Part shown: positions 33,060-40,671 of the stretch, piece by piece
How the letters are laid out: each line of letters starts with the position of its first letter
Numbering within the stretch: position 1 is the stretch's first letter
Assembly (NCBI GenBank): GCA_947254375.1
Contig: CAMYCF010000004.1
Coordinates: forward strand, 21,841-85,840
Direction of reading: 5' to 3'
DNA length: 64,000 nt
Source: an uncultured Mobilibacterium sp.
GTDB taxonomy: Bacteria > Bacillota > Clostridia > Peptostreptococcales > Anaerovoracaceae
Notes under the pieces: model-generated
Told to the model about the DNA's origin: nothing
What the model saw: only the letters and a program-made list of their open reading frames with translations
Database searches by the model: none
Position numbers and translations under genes: made by a program

Positions 33060-33135
33060 GTCTCAGTAGCTCAGGGGATAGAGCACTGCTCTCCTAAAGC
33101 AGGTGCCGGAGGTTCGAATCCTCTCTGGGACACCA
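33060..33135 (+). tRNA. tRNA-Arg (anticodon CCT)
   Basis: A 76-base cloverleaf with encoded CCA. Acceptor GTCTCAG pairs with CTGGGAC (one wobble); D-arm AGCTCAGGGGATAGAGC; anticodon stem CTGCT/AGCAG with loop CTCCTAA, giving anticodon CCT (codon AGG); T-arm GGAGGTTCGAATCCTC. It has its own promoter and terminator. Confidence 0.97.
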
Positions 33136-33142
33136 CGATAAA

Positions 33143-33170
33143 AGGCTACCGTTTCGGCGGTAGCCTCTTT
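33143..33170 (+). terminator. Terminator of tRNA-Arg(CCT)
   Basis: AGGCTACCG, six-base loop, CGGTAGCCT (nine base pairs), then CTTTTATT. Confidence 0.88.
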
Positions 33171-33181
33171 TATTGCTAAAA

Positions 33182-33214
33182 AATGACCGCCGGCATCACC
33201 GGCGGCCGTCATTT
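33182..33214 (-). terminator. Terminator after the VWA pseudogene
   Basis: AATGAC and CGCCGG arms pair with CCGGCG and GTCATT, with a small asymmetric bulge; T6 follows on the minus strand. It is convergent with the tRNA terminator. Confidence 0.8.
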
Positions 33215-33250
33215 CATATTTCGTTAAAATGCATTTTGAGTGTTTTTTAT

Positions 33251-33672
33251 TCAAAGATCTTTTTTCCACGATTCGTCCGCTCCGCCGAATTTGCGGACAG
33301 CCCCAAGCACGCTCGAAGCCGCGTGGAACATCCTCTCCGTACCGGCTTCGTCGCAGACATATTCCGCGGCATAACACCTGTCGATACCGTAGCTTCCGGC
33401 CGTCTCCGTCGCGTCGATATTCGCGCCCAGAAAAACGAACTTCCAGCCGTATTTGCTTTGGCATTTTTCGATCATCTTTTTTACGGTCTTCAGCCTGTAT
33501 CTGTAGCTTGCGTTCTCGTACCCGTCAGTCGTTATCACGAAGACCGTGTGTTCCGGCAGATCCTCTTTGCGTGCATATTTATGAATGTTGGAAATATGAT
33601 GTACGGCCCCTCCGAGCGCATCGAGCCGCTTTTATCGAGTATAAAAACCATTTCGGTAAGCCCCATCTTCAT
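33251..33672 (-). pseudogene. VWA (TerY-like) domain protein, internally deleted
   Basis: A good start (ATG 33672, AGGAGG before it) encodes MKMGLTEMVFILDKSGSM, the first strand and MIDAS motif of a von Willebrand A domain. Seven bases after the MIDAS the frame is lost and stops 45 codons from the start. In the next frame the remaining domain is intact: LDALGGAVHHISNIHKYARK, then PEHTVFVITTDGYENAS to the end at 33251. A full protein of this type has roughly 80 more residues between those parts. The joint lies in CTCGATG (33619-33625), which both DKSGSM and LLDAL-type coding ends could supply, so a deletion between short direct repeats explains it. The gene follows a macro-domain gene. Confidence 0.85.
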
Positions 33673-33776
33673 TGTGTTTTCCTCCTTTTATAAAAAAATA
33701 TGATCGCATCTTTCGTTGCGGTCACATTGTACGATTTTATAAAAGGCATTTGGTCGCCCGTGAAGCGACAAATTTT

Positions 33777-34733
33777 TTACACGCCGAGCAGGCTTTGGTC
33801 GAAGGCAAAAAGGGCCTCGTTGATCTCGAAGATGTTGTAGTTTCCTTTTACGATAAAATATTCGATTATGATGTCGAAGACGCTGCTGTGCGACAGGGCG
33901 AAGCCGGCTTTCCGAAGGAGCTCCGACGTTTCGTCGAGCGAAAGCTCAAGGGCGATCGCGAACGCTATCGCAGTGGCCTTCGACGGCTTATACATGCGGT
34001 CGCTCCGTATCTTCGAAAAGAGCTTGCGGTCGATGTTCGCCTTTTTGTAGCATTCCGCGTCCGTCATGCCGCTCTCGTCGATCTTGCGGAGCAGCATTTC
34101 CGAAAAACTTTCGTCACGCTCCTTCAGCGCATCTTCGAGCGAGATCTCTTCGCCGCGCGGCTCAGCCATGTCGAGGAGCCTACGCCTGTAATCATCCGCT
34201 AAGTCCTCGGCATACCTGTCGTTAATATATTCCTCGATGTCGGAAAAAAGCTTTTCTCCGATGTCGAACGAGCCTCTGTCGAAAACGACTATATATATGT
34301 CCATCTCGTTCTCGGCAAGAAAAGCGCTTATCGTGTCGACGGCGACGCGAAGGGCCCTGTCTTTCGGATATCCGAATATACCGGAGGATATCAGCGGGAA
34401 GGCGACCGTTTCGCAACCGTTTTCTTTTGCGAGCTGAAGCGAGGTCCTGTAGCATGACTCCAGGAGCTTCTTTTCTCCCTTTCTTCCGCCGCTCCAGCGC
34501 GGGCCTACGGTGTGGATAACGTATTTGCACGGAAGATCGTATGCGCCCGTGATCTTCGCCTGACCCGTTTCACAACCGCCCAGCATGCGGCACTCCGCGA
34601 GCAGTCCCGGTCCCGCCGCCCTGTGTATGCAGCCGTCGACTCCGCCGCCCCCGAGGAGCGACTCCTTCGCGGCGTTCACTACGGCGTCGACCTTCATCTT
34701 CGTTATGTCGTTTCTTATTATCCGAAGTGGCAT
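33777..34733 (-). CDS. Macro-domain protein with C-terminal helical (HTH-like) domain
   Basis: A 318-residue two-domain protein. Residues 1-165 are a macro domain with the ADP-ribose site: NDITKMKVDAVVNAAKESLLGGGGVDGCIHRAAG and PLISSGIFGYPKDRA. This class binds or removes ADP-ribose or O-acetyl-ADP-ribose. After a linker, residues 205-318 (FSEMLLRKIDESGMTDAECYKKANIDRKLFSKIRSD and following) form a helical module resembling an XRE-type HTH, which clostridia also carry in signalling loci with VWA and tellurite-resistance-like proteins. AAGGAG precedes the ATG. The decayed VWA gene lies downstream, so it may have lost its partner. Confidence 0.88.
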   Translation of the reverse strand: MPLRIIRNDITKMKVDAVVNAAKESLLGGGGVDGCIHRAAGPGLLAECRMLGGCETGQAKITGAYDLPCKYVIHTVGPRWSGGRKGEKKLLESCYRTSLQLAKENGCETVAFPLISSGIFGYPKDRALRVAVDTISAFLAENEMDIYIVVFDRGSFDIGEKLFSDIEEYINDRYAEDLADDYRRRLLDMAEPRGEEISLEDALKERDESFSEMLLRKIDESGMTDAECYKKANIDRKLFSKIRSDRMYKPSKATAIAFAIALELSLDETSELLRKAGFALSHSSVFDIIIEYFIVKGNYNIFEINEALFAFDQSLLGV

Positions 34734-34767
34734 GATCCGCTCCTTTTTTCTACATTATATTTGCAGG

Positions 34768-35376
34768 TCAGTCCTGCTTTCTTATCTCTGCCGCGAGCCT
34801 GTCTCCCTCTTCAAGGATGCTCCGGCACTCCGCTTCGAATTTTTCGGCGAGCCCCCTGTCTTTTATGGACGGCGTGTTGACGAGCACGTTATACGACGCG
34901 CTTCTGATCGCCGCGTTAAAACAATCAGCCGCGACGTAAAGGTCGCTCACAAGGTTCGGATTCGAATTCCCGATCATGAGATGAGCGAGCTCAAGGCCTT
35001 TTATCGAGGAACGCATTATCCCGAGCGGCGCTTCTGTCGCTTTTACCGAAGCCTCGGCGATCGCATCTTTTCTCGCTTCCTTTTCTTCATCGGTGTTCTT
35101 CGGCACCCCGTATGCCGCAGAAACAAGGGCAAACGCCTCTTTGTCGTCGTCTATCCCCTGCTCCAAAACATCGCGCAGCTGCTCCGCTTCGTCCCTCGCC
35201 TTCAGGCAAAGCTCCTCGAAAGCGGTGTAGCGCTCTTTCCCCACCGTAAAATTCGCCACCATCATCACGAGCGCTGCGCCCTGCGCCCCGTTCAGCGCCG
35301 CTACCGCGCCGCCGCCCGGCACCGCTTTCTTCGCGCCCAGCTCCCTCAAATAATCGCATATCTTCTGTTCGTACAT
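34768..35376 (-). CDS. fchA: Cyclodeaminase/cyclohydrolase family protein (FchA-like)
   Basis: A 202-residue all-helical protein of the FTCD_C family, acting as methenyl-tetrahydrofolate cyclohydrolase or formiminotetrahydrofolate cyclodeaminase. Family motifs are CDYLRELGAKKAVPGGGAVAALNGAQGAAL at the N-terminus and DDKEAFALVSAAY in the middle. It feeds one-carbon units from purine or histidine breakdown into the folate pool. The usual partners (fhs, folD, hutI) are not adjacent. A TATAAT lies upstream at 35494-35499 on the minus strand, without a convincing -35. Confidence 0.88.
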   Translation of the reverse strand: MYEQKICDYLRELGAKKAVPGGGAVAALNGAQGAALVMMVANFTVGKERYTAFEELCLKARDEAEQLRDVLEQGIDDDKEAFALVSAAYGVPKNTDEEKEARKDAIAEASVKATEAPLGIMRSSIKGLELAHLMIGNSNPNLVSDLYVAADCFNAAIRSASYNVLVNTPSIKDRGLAEKFEAECRSILEEGDRLAAEIRKQD

Positions 35377-35502
35377 AACTTACCTCACAATACTTGCATT
35401 TCTAACTGTCACCCGTAGCTGTCCGATATCTCCGCCGCCCGACAGCCAACGGCCTATAGCCGCCGCGCCCGGGTCAGCCCCCCCTCCGCCGACCATTATA
35501 AC

Positions 35503-35534
35503 AAAAAAATAAGTGCCGGCACCACCGCCGGCAC
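35503..35534 (-). terminator. Terminator of rpsF-ssb-rpsR
   Basis: GTGCCGGC, six-base loop, GCCGGCAC (eight base pairs), followed on the minus strand by TTATTTTTTT. Confidence 0.9.
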
Positions 35535-35558
35535 ATTTTCTCATTTACTGATCAATTA

Positions 35559-35798
35559 TCAGTCAGCCTCATAAGGCAGGAGCGCTACAACGCGAGCCCT
35601 CTTGATAGCCTTCGTGATAGCTCTCTGGTGCATCGCACATGCGCCCGTAACACGCCTAGGCAGGATCTTGCCTCTCTCGGTCGTGTACTTCTTCAAAGTC
35701 TCGACGTCTTTGTAGTCGATCTTCTTATCCTTCTCAACGCAGAAATGACAAACTTTCTTCCTTCTCATTCCGCTGAACTTTCTCTGCTTATTTTCCAT
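35559..35798 (-). CDS. rpsR: 30S ribosomal protein S18
   Basis: A 79-residue small-subunit protein that binds as a heterodimer with S6. It carries RRKKVCHFC and the conserved IDYKDVETLKKYTTERGKILPRRVTG, followed by KAIKRARVVALLPY. The N-terminal CHFC and a later Cys in GACAMHQ suggest the zinc-binding form of S18. Last gene of the rpsF-ssb-rpsR operon, 38 bases after ssb. Confidence 0.98.
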   Translation of the reverse strand: MENKQRKFSGMRRKKVCHFCVEKDKKIDYKDVETLKKYTTERGKILPRRVTGACAMHQRAITKAIKRARVVALLPYEAD

Positions 35799-35836
35799 TA
35801 GACTTTTCTCCTTTCAAAACAGGAATTGTCTGTCGT

Positions 35837-36301
35837 TTAGAACGGCACATCATCCTGTGTCGACTCAAAGACATCCGGGATACCCATGCTTCCGCCGTCG
35901 CCGGAAACATCAGGTGCTCCGGCCGCGCCGTCGTCCCCGTAGAGACCGCCGCCCTGGCCGTAATCGCTCCTTCCGGAGAAATCACCCTTGCTTCCGAGGA
36001 ACTCAACGCGCTCCCCGATAACGTCCGTCGTATAAACGGTCTTGCCTTCCTTATTGGTATAGCTTCCCGTCTGGATCCTTCCCTGTACCGCGACCTGGCG
36101 ACCCTTCGAAAGATATCTGTCGACAGTCTCCGCCTGCTTACCGAAAACGGTTATGCGGATAAAATCGGCCGACTTCTCTCTGTTCTGTCCCATCGGTCTG
36201 TCTATGGCGAGCGTAAAATTCGCTATCGCCGTCTGGTTATTCGGTGTGTATCTGAGCTCAGGATCTTTCGTGAGCCTTCCGATCAAAACGACACTGTTCA
36301 T
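35837..36301 (-). CDS. ssb: Single-stranded DNA-binding protein
   Basis: A 154-residue SSB that coats single-stranded DNA in replication and repair. Residues 1-105 form the OB fold: MNSVVLIGRLTKDPELRYT, NFTLAIDR and FGKQAETVDRYLSKGRQVAVQGRIQTGSY. A Gly/Asp-rich flexible linker follows, and the tail ends DDVPF, the partner-binding acidic tip that recruits repair and replication proteins. It sits between rpsF and rpsR, the usual place in Firmicutes. Confidence 0.97.
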   Translation of the reverse strand: MNSVVLIGRLTKDPELRYTPNNQTAIANFTLAIDRPMGQNREKSADFIRITVFGKQAETVDRYLSKGRQVAVQGRIQTGSYTNKEGKTVYTTDVIGERVEFLGSKGDFSGRSDYGQGGGLYGDDGAAGAPDVSGDGGSMGIPDVFESTQDDVPF

Positions 36302-36355
36302 AGTTTCTCTTCACTTTCTCCGGCTCGCCGCCGGCAGTTCCGTAAATCCTGTCTT

Positions 36356-36643
36356 CTATTTCTCGTCGTGACAAACTGTGATATGTCTCATAATGTTGTC
36401 AGCGATCCTAAGTCTTCTATCAAGCTCTTTCGGCAGATCAGCGCCTGCATTGAACGTGATGAGTACGTAGAATCCATCCTTCTTCTTGTTGATCTCGTAA
36501 GCGAGTCTTCTGTTTCCCCAAACGTCAACGTCGAGAACTTCTCCGCCTTCAGCGATAACGCCTTTGACCTTTTCGATCTGAGCGTCTTTCGCCTCTTCAT
36601 CAAGAGTAGGATCGATTATGAACAATACTTCATATTCTCTCAT
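36356..36643 (-). CDS. rpsF: 30S ribosomal protein S6
   Basis: A 95-residue ribosomal protein with the S6 ferredoxin-like fold: MREYEVLFIIDPTLDEEAKDA, WGNRRLAYEINKKKDGFYVLITF and LDRRLRIADNIMRHITV. It pairs with S18 on the 30S platform. AGGAGG precedes ATG. First gene of the operon, with its own promoter and a leader that may be a binding site for the S6:S18 complex. Confidence 0.98.
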   Translation of the reverse strand: MREYEVLFIIDPTLDEEAKDAQIEKVKGVIAEGGEVLDVDVWGNRRLAYEINKKKDGFYVLITFNAGADLPKELDRRLRIADNIMRHITVCHDEK

Positions 36644-36710
36644 GTCTTCACCTCCTATGGCCTTGCGACACCTTTCGGTGTAGGATATTCGGCCGCCCTT
36701 TGCGGTCGTG
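36644..36710 (-). promoter_or_regulatory. rpsF leader, possible S6:S18 autoregulatory element
   Basis: The transcript between the promoter and rpsF contains CACC-GAAA-GGTG and outer GGCC segments, with CCG triplets in unpaired positions. S6:S18 leaders in bacteria are hairpins with a CCG bulge or loop, so this is a candidate. The exact consensus fold was not confirmed by eye. Confidence 0.4.
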
Positions 36711-36717
36711 CCTATCT

Positions 36718-36745
36718 ATTATACATTCTTCCGGTAAAAAATCAA
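36718..36745 (-). promoter_or_regulatory. rpsF-ssb-rpsR promoter
   Basis: On the minus strand TTGATT (36740-36745), 16 bases, TATAAT (36718-36723). Confidence 0.85.
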
Positions 36746-36758
36746 GAATTTTCCGTCG

Positions 36759-37112
36759 CTAAAAAGTCTTCTTCGCTTTTCTCCTTCTCTTAGGTTTCTG
36801 TATGTCAGATTCCTCCAAACGCCTTAGGAAGATCTCCAGTATACTGCCGTTATCAACCGGTATCTGATCATCGATCCATATCCAGGAGTCCACTTCGTCT
36901 AAAAACCCGGCGTCCCGCCTGAACCTCAGGATCCCCAGATCAAGACAAGCCCTCTGATCCTCCGCGCCCTCAAAAATCATCATCCTCGGGTCATCGCTCG
37001 AATTTTCGATCGTGCCTTCCCCGTTCCTAAAAGCGGCTTCCACCGCGATCTTAAGCACATTCAGTCTGTTCTCGGGTATGTCGTAATTGAATTTTATGAT
37101 CGTCTTCAGCAT
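36759..37112 (-). CDS. Conserved-looking hypothetical protein
   Basis: A 117-residue soluble protein, start overlapping the dtd stop codon by one base (TAATG), so the two are translationally coupled. It begins MLKTIIKFNYDIPENRLNVLKIAVEAAF and ends in a basic tail KPKRRRKAKKTF. The central part is acidic and contains DEVDSWIWIDDQIPVDNGS. No known domain is recognised and no membrane segment or signal is present. The basic tail could bind nucleic acid, but nothing shows that. Its end lies just upstream of the rpsF promoter. Confidence 0.7.
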   Translation of the reverse strand: MLKTIIKFNYDIPENRLNVLKIAVEAAFRNGEGTIENSSDDPRMMIFEGAEDQRACLDLGILRFRRDAGFLDEVDSWIWIDDQIPVDNGSILEIFLRRLEESDIQKPKRRRKAKKTF

Positions 37113-37561
37113 TAAAAGATCTCCTTCGAGTCGAGCACTATGGTAAAAGGCCCGGCGTTCGAAAGCTCGATGTCCATGTCGTGCCCGAACTTCCCGCGCG
37201 CGACTTTCGGCACCCTCTTCTCACACTCTGCCACGATATAGTCGTAAAGCCTGCTCGCTTCGTCCGGGCTTCCCGCCTCGATAAAAGACGGCCTGTTCCC
37301 CTTCTTACAATTCGCATACAGCGTGAACTGCGACACCAGCATCAGTTCCCCGCCGACGTCCGCAAGCGAGAGGTTCGTCTTCCCGTTCTCGTCTTCGAAG
37401 ATCCGAAGTTTTATCGTCTTGTCGAGCATCCTGTCCGCGATCTTCTCGTCGTCCGAGTCGGATATCCCGACGAGCACGACAAAACCTTTGCCGATCGAGC
37501 CGAACGGCTTTTTGTCAACATCTATTTCCGCATGCGTCACCCTCTGTATTACGAACTTCAT
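37112..37561 (-). CDS. dtd: D-aminoacyl-tRNA deacylase
   Basis: A 149-residue DTD enzyme that hydrolyses D-amino acids (and glycine misattached to tRNA-Ala) from tRNA, protecting translation. It starts with MKFVIQRVTHAEIDV. The two active-site motifs are visible: LMLVSQFTLYA near residue 77 and NAGPFTIVLDSKE at the C-terminus (the NxGPFT cis-proline motif, here NAGPFT). Length is standard. It is first of a two-gene unit with the hypothetical protein gene. Confidence 0.96.
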   Translation of the reverse strand: MKFVIQRVTHAEIDVDKKPFGSIGKGFVVLVGISDSDDEKIADRMLDKTIKLRIFEDENGKTNLSLADVGGELMLVSQFTLYANCKKGNRPSFIEAGSPDEASRLYDYIVAECEKRVPKVARGKFGHDMDIELSNAGPFTIVLDSKEIF

Positions 37562-37673
37562 CCTGCTCTTCTCCTTATATTTTATCCGGCAGCTTATTCT
37601 TTTCAGTACCGATTTTTACGGCTGCCTGCCAATGATTATATCAAAAGGCGGCGCCGCTCACAATTTGCGTTGC

Positions 37674-37702
37674 TTGCTTTTTAGCTTTTACCGCCTTATA
37701 AT
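37674..37702 (+). promoter_or_regulatory. Promoter of the acyltransferase gene
   Basis: TTGCTT (37674-37679), 17 bases, TATAAT (37697-37702), about 28 bases before the plsC-like start codon. Confidence 0.75.
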
Positions 37703-37729
37703 TCTACTAAATATATCAAGGAGTTTGAG

Positions 37730-38518
37730 ATGAATCCATTTACCACGATACCGGCGTTTTTAGCGATAAGAAAGCGTCTGCTGGACGTTCTGGAATACAA
37801 GGTCCCGATCAACAGGGCGAAGGAGCGCGGCGATCACGAGGAGGCGCGGCGGCTCACGGCGGAAGTCAGCGAAAAATTCGTCGATTCCACGTCCAAGAGG
37901 CTGAAGATCACCTACGATGTTTCCGGTCGGGAAAACATTCCCGCGAAGGGGCCGGTCCTCGTCGTCGCCAACCACCAGGGGAGCGGCGATGTGCTCGCGC
38001 TGCTCGAGGCGTTCAAGGGATTCCCGCTCGGGCTGATCGGCAAAGCGGAATTTCAGAAGTTGTATTTTATCAGGGAGGCGGCGCTCGTCGTTTCGTCGGT
38101 TTTTATCGTGCGCGGAAATGCCCGCGAGGCGCTGAAAACTCTGCGTGAGGCCGAGGACCGTTTCGCAAACGGCTATTCTCTGATACTTTTTCCGGAGGGG
38201 ACGAGGAGCCGCTGCGGTAAAATGGGTCACTTTAAGCAGGGCTCGATAAAATTCGTTCAGAAGCAGGGCGTGCCTATCATCCCGGTGACGATCGACGGTT
38301 CGTATCACCTGCTCGAGGAATACGGCACGATAAAGCCGGCGCACATCAAGGTGCAGATACATCCGCAGGTCGAAACGGCGGGCGCGGACAACAAGGAGCT
38401 CCACCGCATACTGAATGAGGTCGAGGACACGATCCGCTCCGGTCTCGCGACGCAGGAGGTGTATGAACCGCATGTCGATGAAAACGGCGAACCGATCAGC
38501 AAAAGCTTTCTCAAATAG
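37730..38518 (+). CDS. plsC: 1-acyl-sn-glycerol-3-phosphate acyltransferase (PlsC family)
   Basis: A 262-residue lipid acyltransferase that adds the second acyl chain in phosphatidic acid synthesis. The catalytic HX4D motif is VVANHQGSGDVLAL near residue 82, the substrate-binding block is LFPEGTRSRCGKMGHFKQGS, and VPIIPVTIDGSY is the fourth motif. The C-terminal 25 residues look like an extra tail. It has its own promoter and terminator and runs opposite to its neighbours. It may be one of several PlsC-like enzymes in the genome. Confidence 0.92.
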   Translation: MNPFTTIPAFLAIRKRLLDVLEYKVPINRAKERGDHEEARRLTAEVSEKFVDSTSKRLKITYDVSGRENIPAKGPVLVVANHQGSGDVLALLEAFKGFPLGLIGKAEFQKLYFIREAALVVSSVFIVRGNAREALKTLREAEDRFANGYSLILFPEGTRSRCGKMGHFKQGSIKFVQKQGVPIIPVTIDGSYHLLEEYGTIKPAHIKVQIHPQVETAGADNKELHRILNEVEDTIRSGLATQEVYEPHVDENGEPISKSFLK

Positions 38519-38579
38519 CGGGCTCTGAGCCGCTCCCGAAAGCCGAATGCGCCGAACGAATTTGATATTACCGACAACG

Positions 38580-38600
38580 GCCCCGTTCGCGGGGCTTTTA
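38580..38600 (+). terminator. Terminator of the acyltransferase gene
   Basis: GCCCCG-TTCG-CGGGGC with a UUCG tetraloop, followed by TTTTATCTTG. Confidence 0.88.
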
Positions 38601-38709
38601 TCTTGATTTGCCCTTTCCGTAATGGTATAAATTAAATCGGTAGGGATTTTAAAATGCAGTACAGTCGGGATCTGCCGATCAACTTTTTTTATTTGAAAAG
38701 GAGGACCCC

Positions 38710-39666
38710 GTGCAAAAGATCCACATAGAACCGAACACCGTTCAGGAGACGCTCGTTATACCGCTTTTCGGGAGAAAGCTGTGCGCCGAACAGTTTCCTG
38801 ATCTTTTTTACGATAAAAAAGCGATCGAACTCATCGATCGCCTCGACTACGATGTTTCCTCCCTCGAGGAGACCGCTAAAAAATCGCTGTACCGCTTCGG
38901 CGCGCTTGAGGTCGCGATGCGTGAGAACGATCTCGCCTTCGAGGTAAAAAATTATTTGGACGATCATCCGGATGCGGCCGTCGTGAACCTCGGCTGCGGC
39001 CTCGGCCAGACGGCTGAATTTTGCGACAACGGACGTTGCCGGATCTACAACCTCGACCTTCCGGACGTCATCGCCGCGCGCGATCAGCTCCTCCCGGGAA
39101 CGGACCGCATCAAAAACATAGCCGCCGACTTAAACGACGTAAGCTGCTTTTCGGAGATCGACGCGTCGCGCGGCGTCATCTTCATCGCGGCGGGCGTCTT
39201 CTACTATTTCCGTCGAGACGAGATCGAAAAGCTTTTCCCGCAGATCGCGGAGCACTTCCGCGGCGGCAGGCTCGTCTTCGACACGGCGGGGAGAAAGGCC
39301 GTAAAACTCATGCTCAAGACATGGGTAAAACAGGCCGGCATCAAGGACGTCGGCGCATTCTTCCACGTCGATGACCTCGAAAAAGATTTCGCCTTCATGC
39401 CGAAAGGCGCGAAGGTCTCCGCCCGCGGCTATATGCTCGGCTACAACGACCTGAAGGATCCGTCGGTCAGCGGCTTCTTCCGTTTTCTTTCGAAAGTGTG
39501 CGACGGACGCCTTTCTCTTTTTTTTACTTCAGCCGAAGCAGCTTTTTTATCGTTACACAGCCTGATTATACGGCCTGAGCTGCCGCTATTGCGTCGTCCA
39601 CTGCTTTGTTCAGATCGGCGATCGCCTTGTTTACATCGGCAACGGTGGAGAAGTGATCTCCTTTGA
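38710..39666 (+). CDS. Class I SAM-dependent O-methyltransferase (Tcmp/LCMT-like), 3' end altered
   Basis: A 318-codon frame. Residues 1-265 match the leucine-carboxyl/Tcmp methyltransferase family: ETLVIPLFGRKLCAEQFPDLFYDKKA, the SAM-binding loop VVNLGCGLGQTAEF near residue 95, and IFIAAGVFYYF. The family usually ends shortly after GYNDLKDPSVSGFFRFLSKV. Here the frame runs on for about 50 residues of unrelated, Leu/Arg-rich sequence that is antisense to the neighbouring gene. The true 3' end was probably lost, near 39505-39520, by deletion or insertion, so the protein may still fold but its last few residues are not native. Substrate unknown. Confidence 0.78.
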   Translation: MQKIHIEPNTVQETLVIPLFGRKLCAEQFPDLFYDKKAIELIDRLDYDVSSLEETAKKSLYRFGALEVAMRENDLAFEVKNYLDDHPDAAVVNLGCGLGQTAEFCDNGRCRIYNLDLPDVIAARDQLLPGTDRIKNIAADLNDVSCFSEIDASRGVIFIAAGVFYYFRRDEIEKLFPQIAEHFRGGRLVFDTAGRKAVKLMLKTWVKQAGIKDVGAFFHVDDLEKDFAFMPKGAKVSARGYMLGYNDLKDPSVSGFFRFLSKVCDGRLSLFFTSAEAAFLSLHSLIIRPELPLLRRPLLCSDRRSPCLHRQRWRSDLL

Positions 39667-40408
39667 CGCGGTTGGCTTTATGGATAGCTCTGCGCAGTTG
39701 TTTTCTGATTGCTTTGATCTTTGGATTCTTTGTATCTTTGAGATAGGTCGAGCAAGCCTGATTTGCATCGTGGATAGAATTGCAAAGATGATGTCTGAAC
39801 GGAACGGCAGCGATGTCGTTATCCGTGATATCGCGGGAAGCTACTGCCGTTGCTACAGCATTCTGCAGTCTTGTCGTCGCGGCTTTTACCTCATCTACGG
39901 TGACCCAAGGATCACCTAACGTCAGCGAGGCGCGGGTTATCGCCATTGCCAACGCAACGCGGGCCGGTTTGGTTTTGTAAACCATATCGTTTGCTCCGAC
40001 AGAGGTGGCATCTACGCAAGCCTCTAAAAGATCGACTTTACTGTGGATGACCGCCAAAGTGTTCGGATCGATCAGTGTCCCGTTGGAACCGAGCAGATCT
40101 TTGAGCTGTTTTGCAATTTTGGTTATTGTCTGGACTACTTTAACGAATTCACCGAGATCTCCCGACTGGGCGGAAATTGCGTTCAGCTGTACTTCCGCCT
40201 GCGACAGCCTTTCCATGTCGCTGTTGACTTCGTTGGCTATCGCCGTCTGTTCTTCAACTGTTGTTTCCTGCTATTCTGTTACCGCTGCCTGTTCGTCATT
40301 GACGATGCCCTGCTCCGACGAGTCTGCAACAAATGCGGCGGTAAACGGAAGGACACTTGTAAGTACTAACAAAGACATAACTAATACTGATGCTAATCTT
40401 TTCTTCAT
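39566..40408 (-). pseudogene. Secreted helical protein split by an in-frame amber codon
   Basis: ATG 40408 (AGGAGG six bases before it) opens a signal peptide, MKKRLASVLVMSLLVLTSVLPFTAAFVA, then a Glu/Gln-rich stretch. At 40271-40273 the frame meets TAG, then continues with no shift as QETTVEEQTAIANEV and 200 more residues to 39566. The distal part is helical and rich in Ala, Asn, Thr and Val, with a closing DLNKAVDDAIAAAQAV like surface repeat (FIVAR-type) domains. A CAG to TAG change in a Gln-rich run is the simplest cause. TAG is a normal stop in genes here (yidC, mnmE), so it is not recoded. Together about 279 residues. Confidence 0.75.
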
Positions 40409-40479
40409 GATTTCCCTCCTTTTTGATCTAACGCGGTATTGATTAGAACGACGTCGTTGCATAATTGTTGTAGCACTTC

Positions 40480-40502
40480 GACAAATTTTGTCAAATCCGC
40501 GC
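40480..40502 (-). promoter_or_regulatory. Inverted repeat and -35-like element upstream of the secreted-protein pseudogene
   Basis: GACAAATTTTGTC (40480-40492) is a six-plus-one-plus-six inverted repeat. Read on the minus strand it supplies TTGACA, a perfect -35 hexamer, but the -10 about 17 bases on is weak. A repressor site over a promoter is possible. The remaining stretch 40493-40630 holds nothing else I can name. Confidence 0.4.
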
Positions 40503-40631
40503 CCCTGTTTTTGTTATATTATACAAAATTACTTCAATGTGCTTTATGGCCGTATGATAACTTCGTTTTTTATTTCCCGTATTGAGATCTTTTATTTCTC
40601 TTTTTGAAATTGTACGGGTCCTTTTACGTAA

Positions 40632-40654
40632 AAAACCGGCGCTTTATACGCCGG
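40632..40654 (-). terminator. Terminator of the ATC-hydrolase family gene
   Basis: CCGGCG, seven-base loop, CGCCGG followed on the minus strand by TTTTTTACG. Confidence 0.85.
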
Positions 40655-40671
40655 CTCTGCTGCTCGGTATT

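Noticed and set aside
40271..40273. UAG as a recoded sense codon
   Set aside because: TAG is the normal stop of yidC, mnmE and the metNIQ leader ORF, so general recoding is unlikely.
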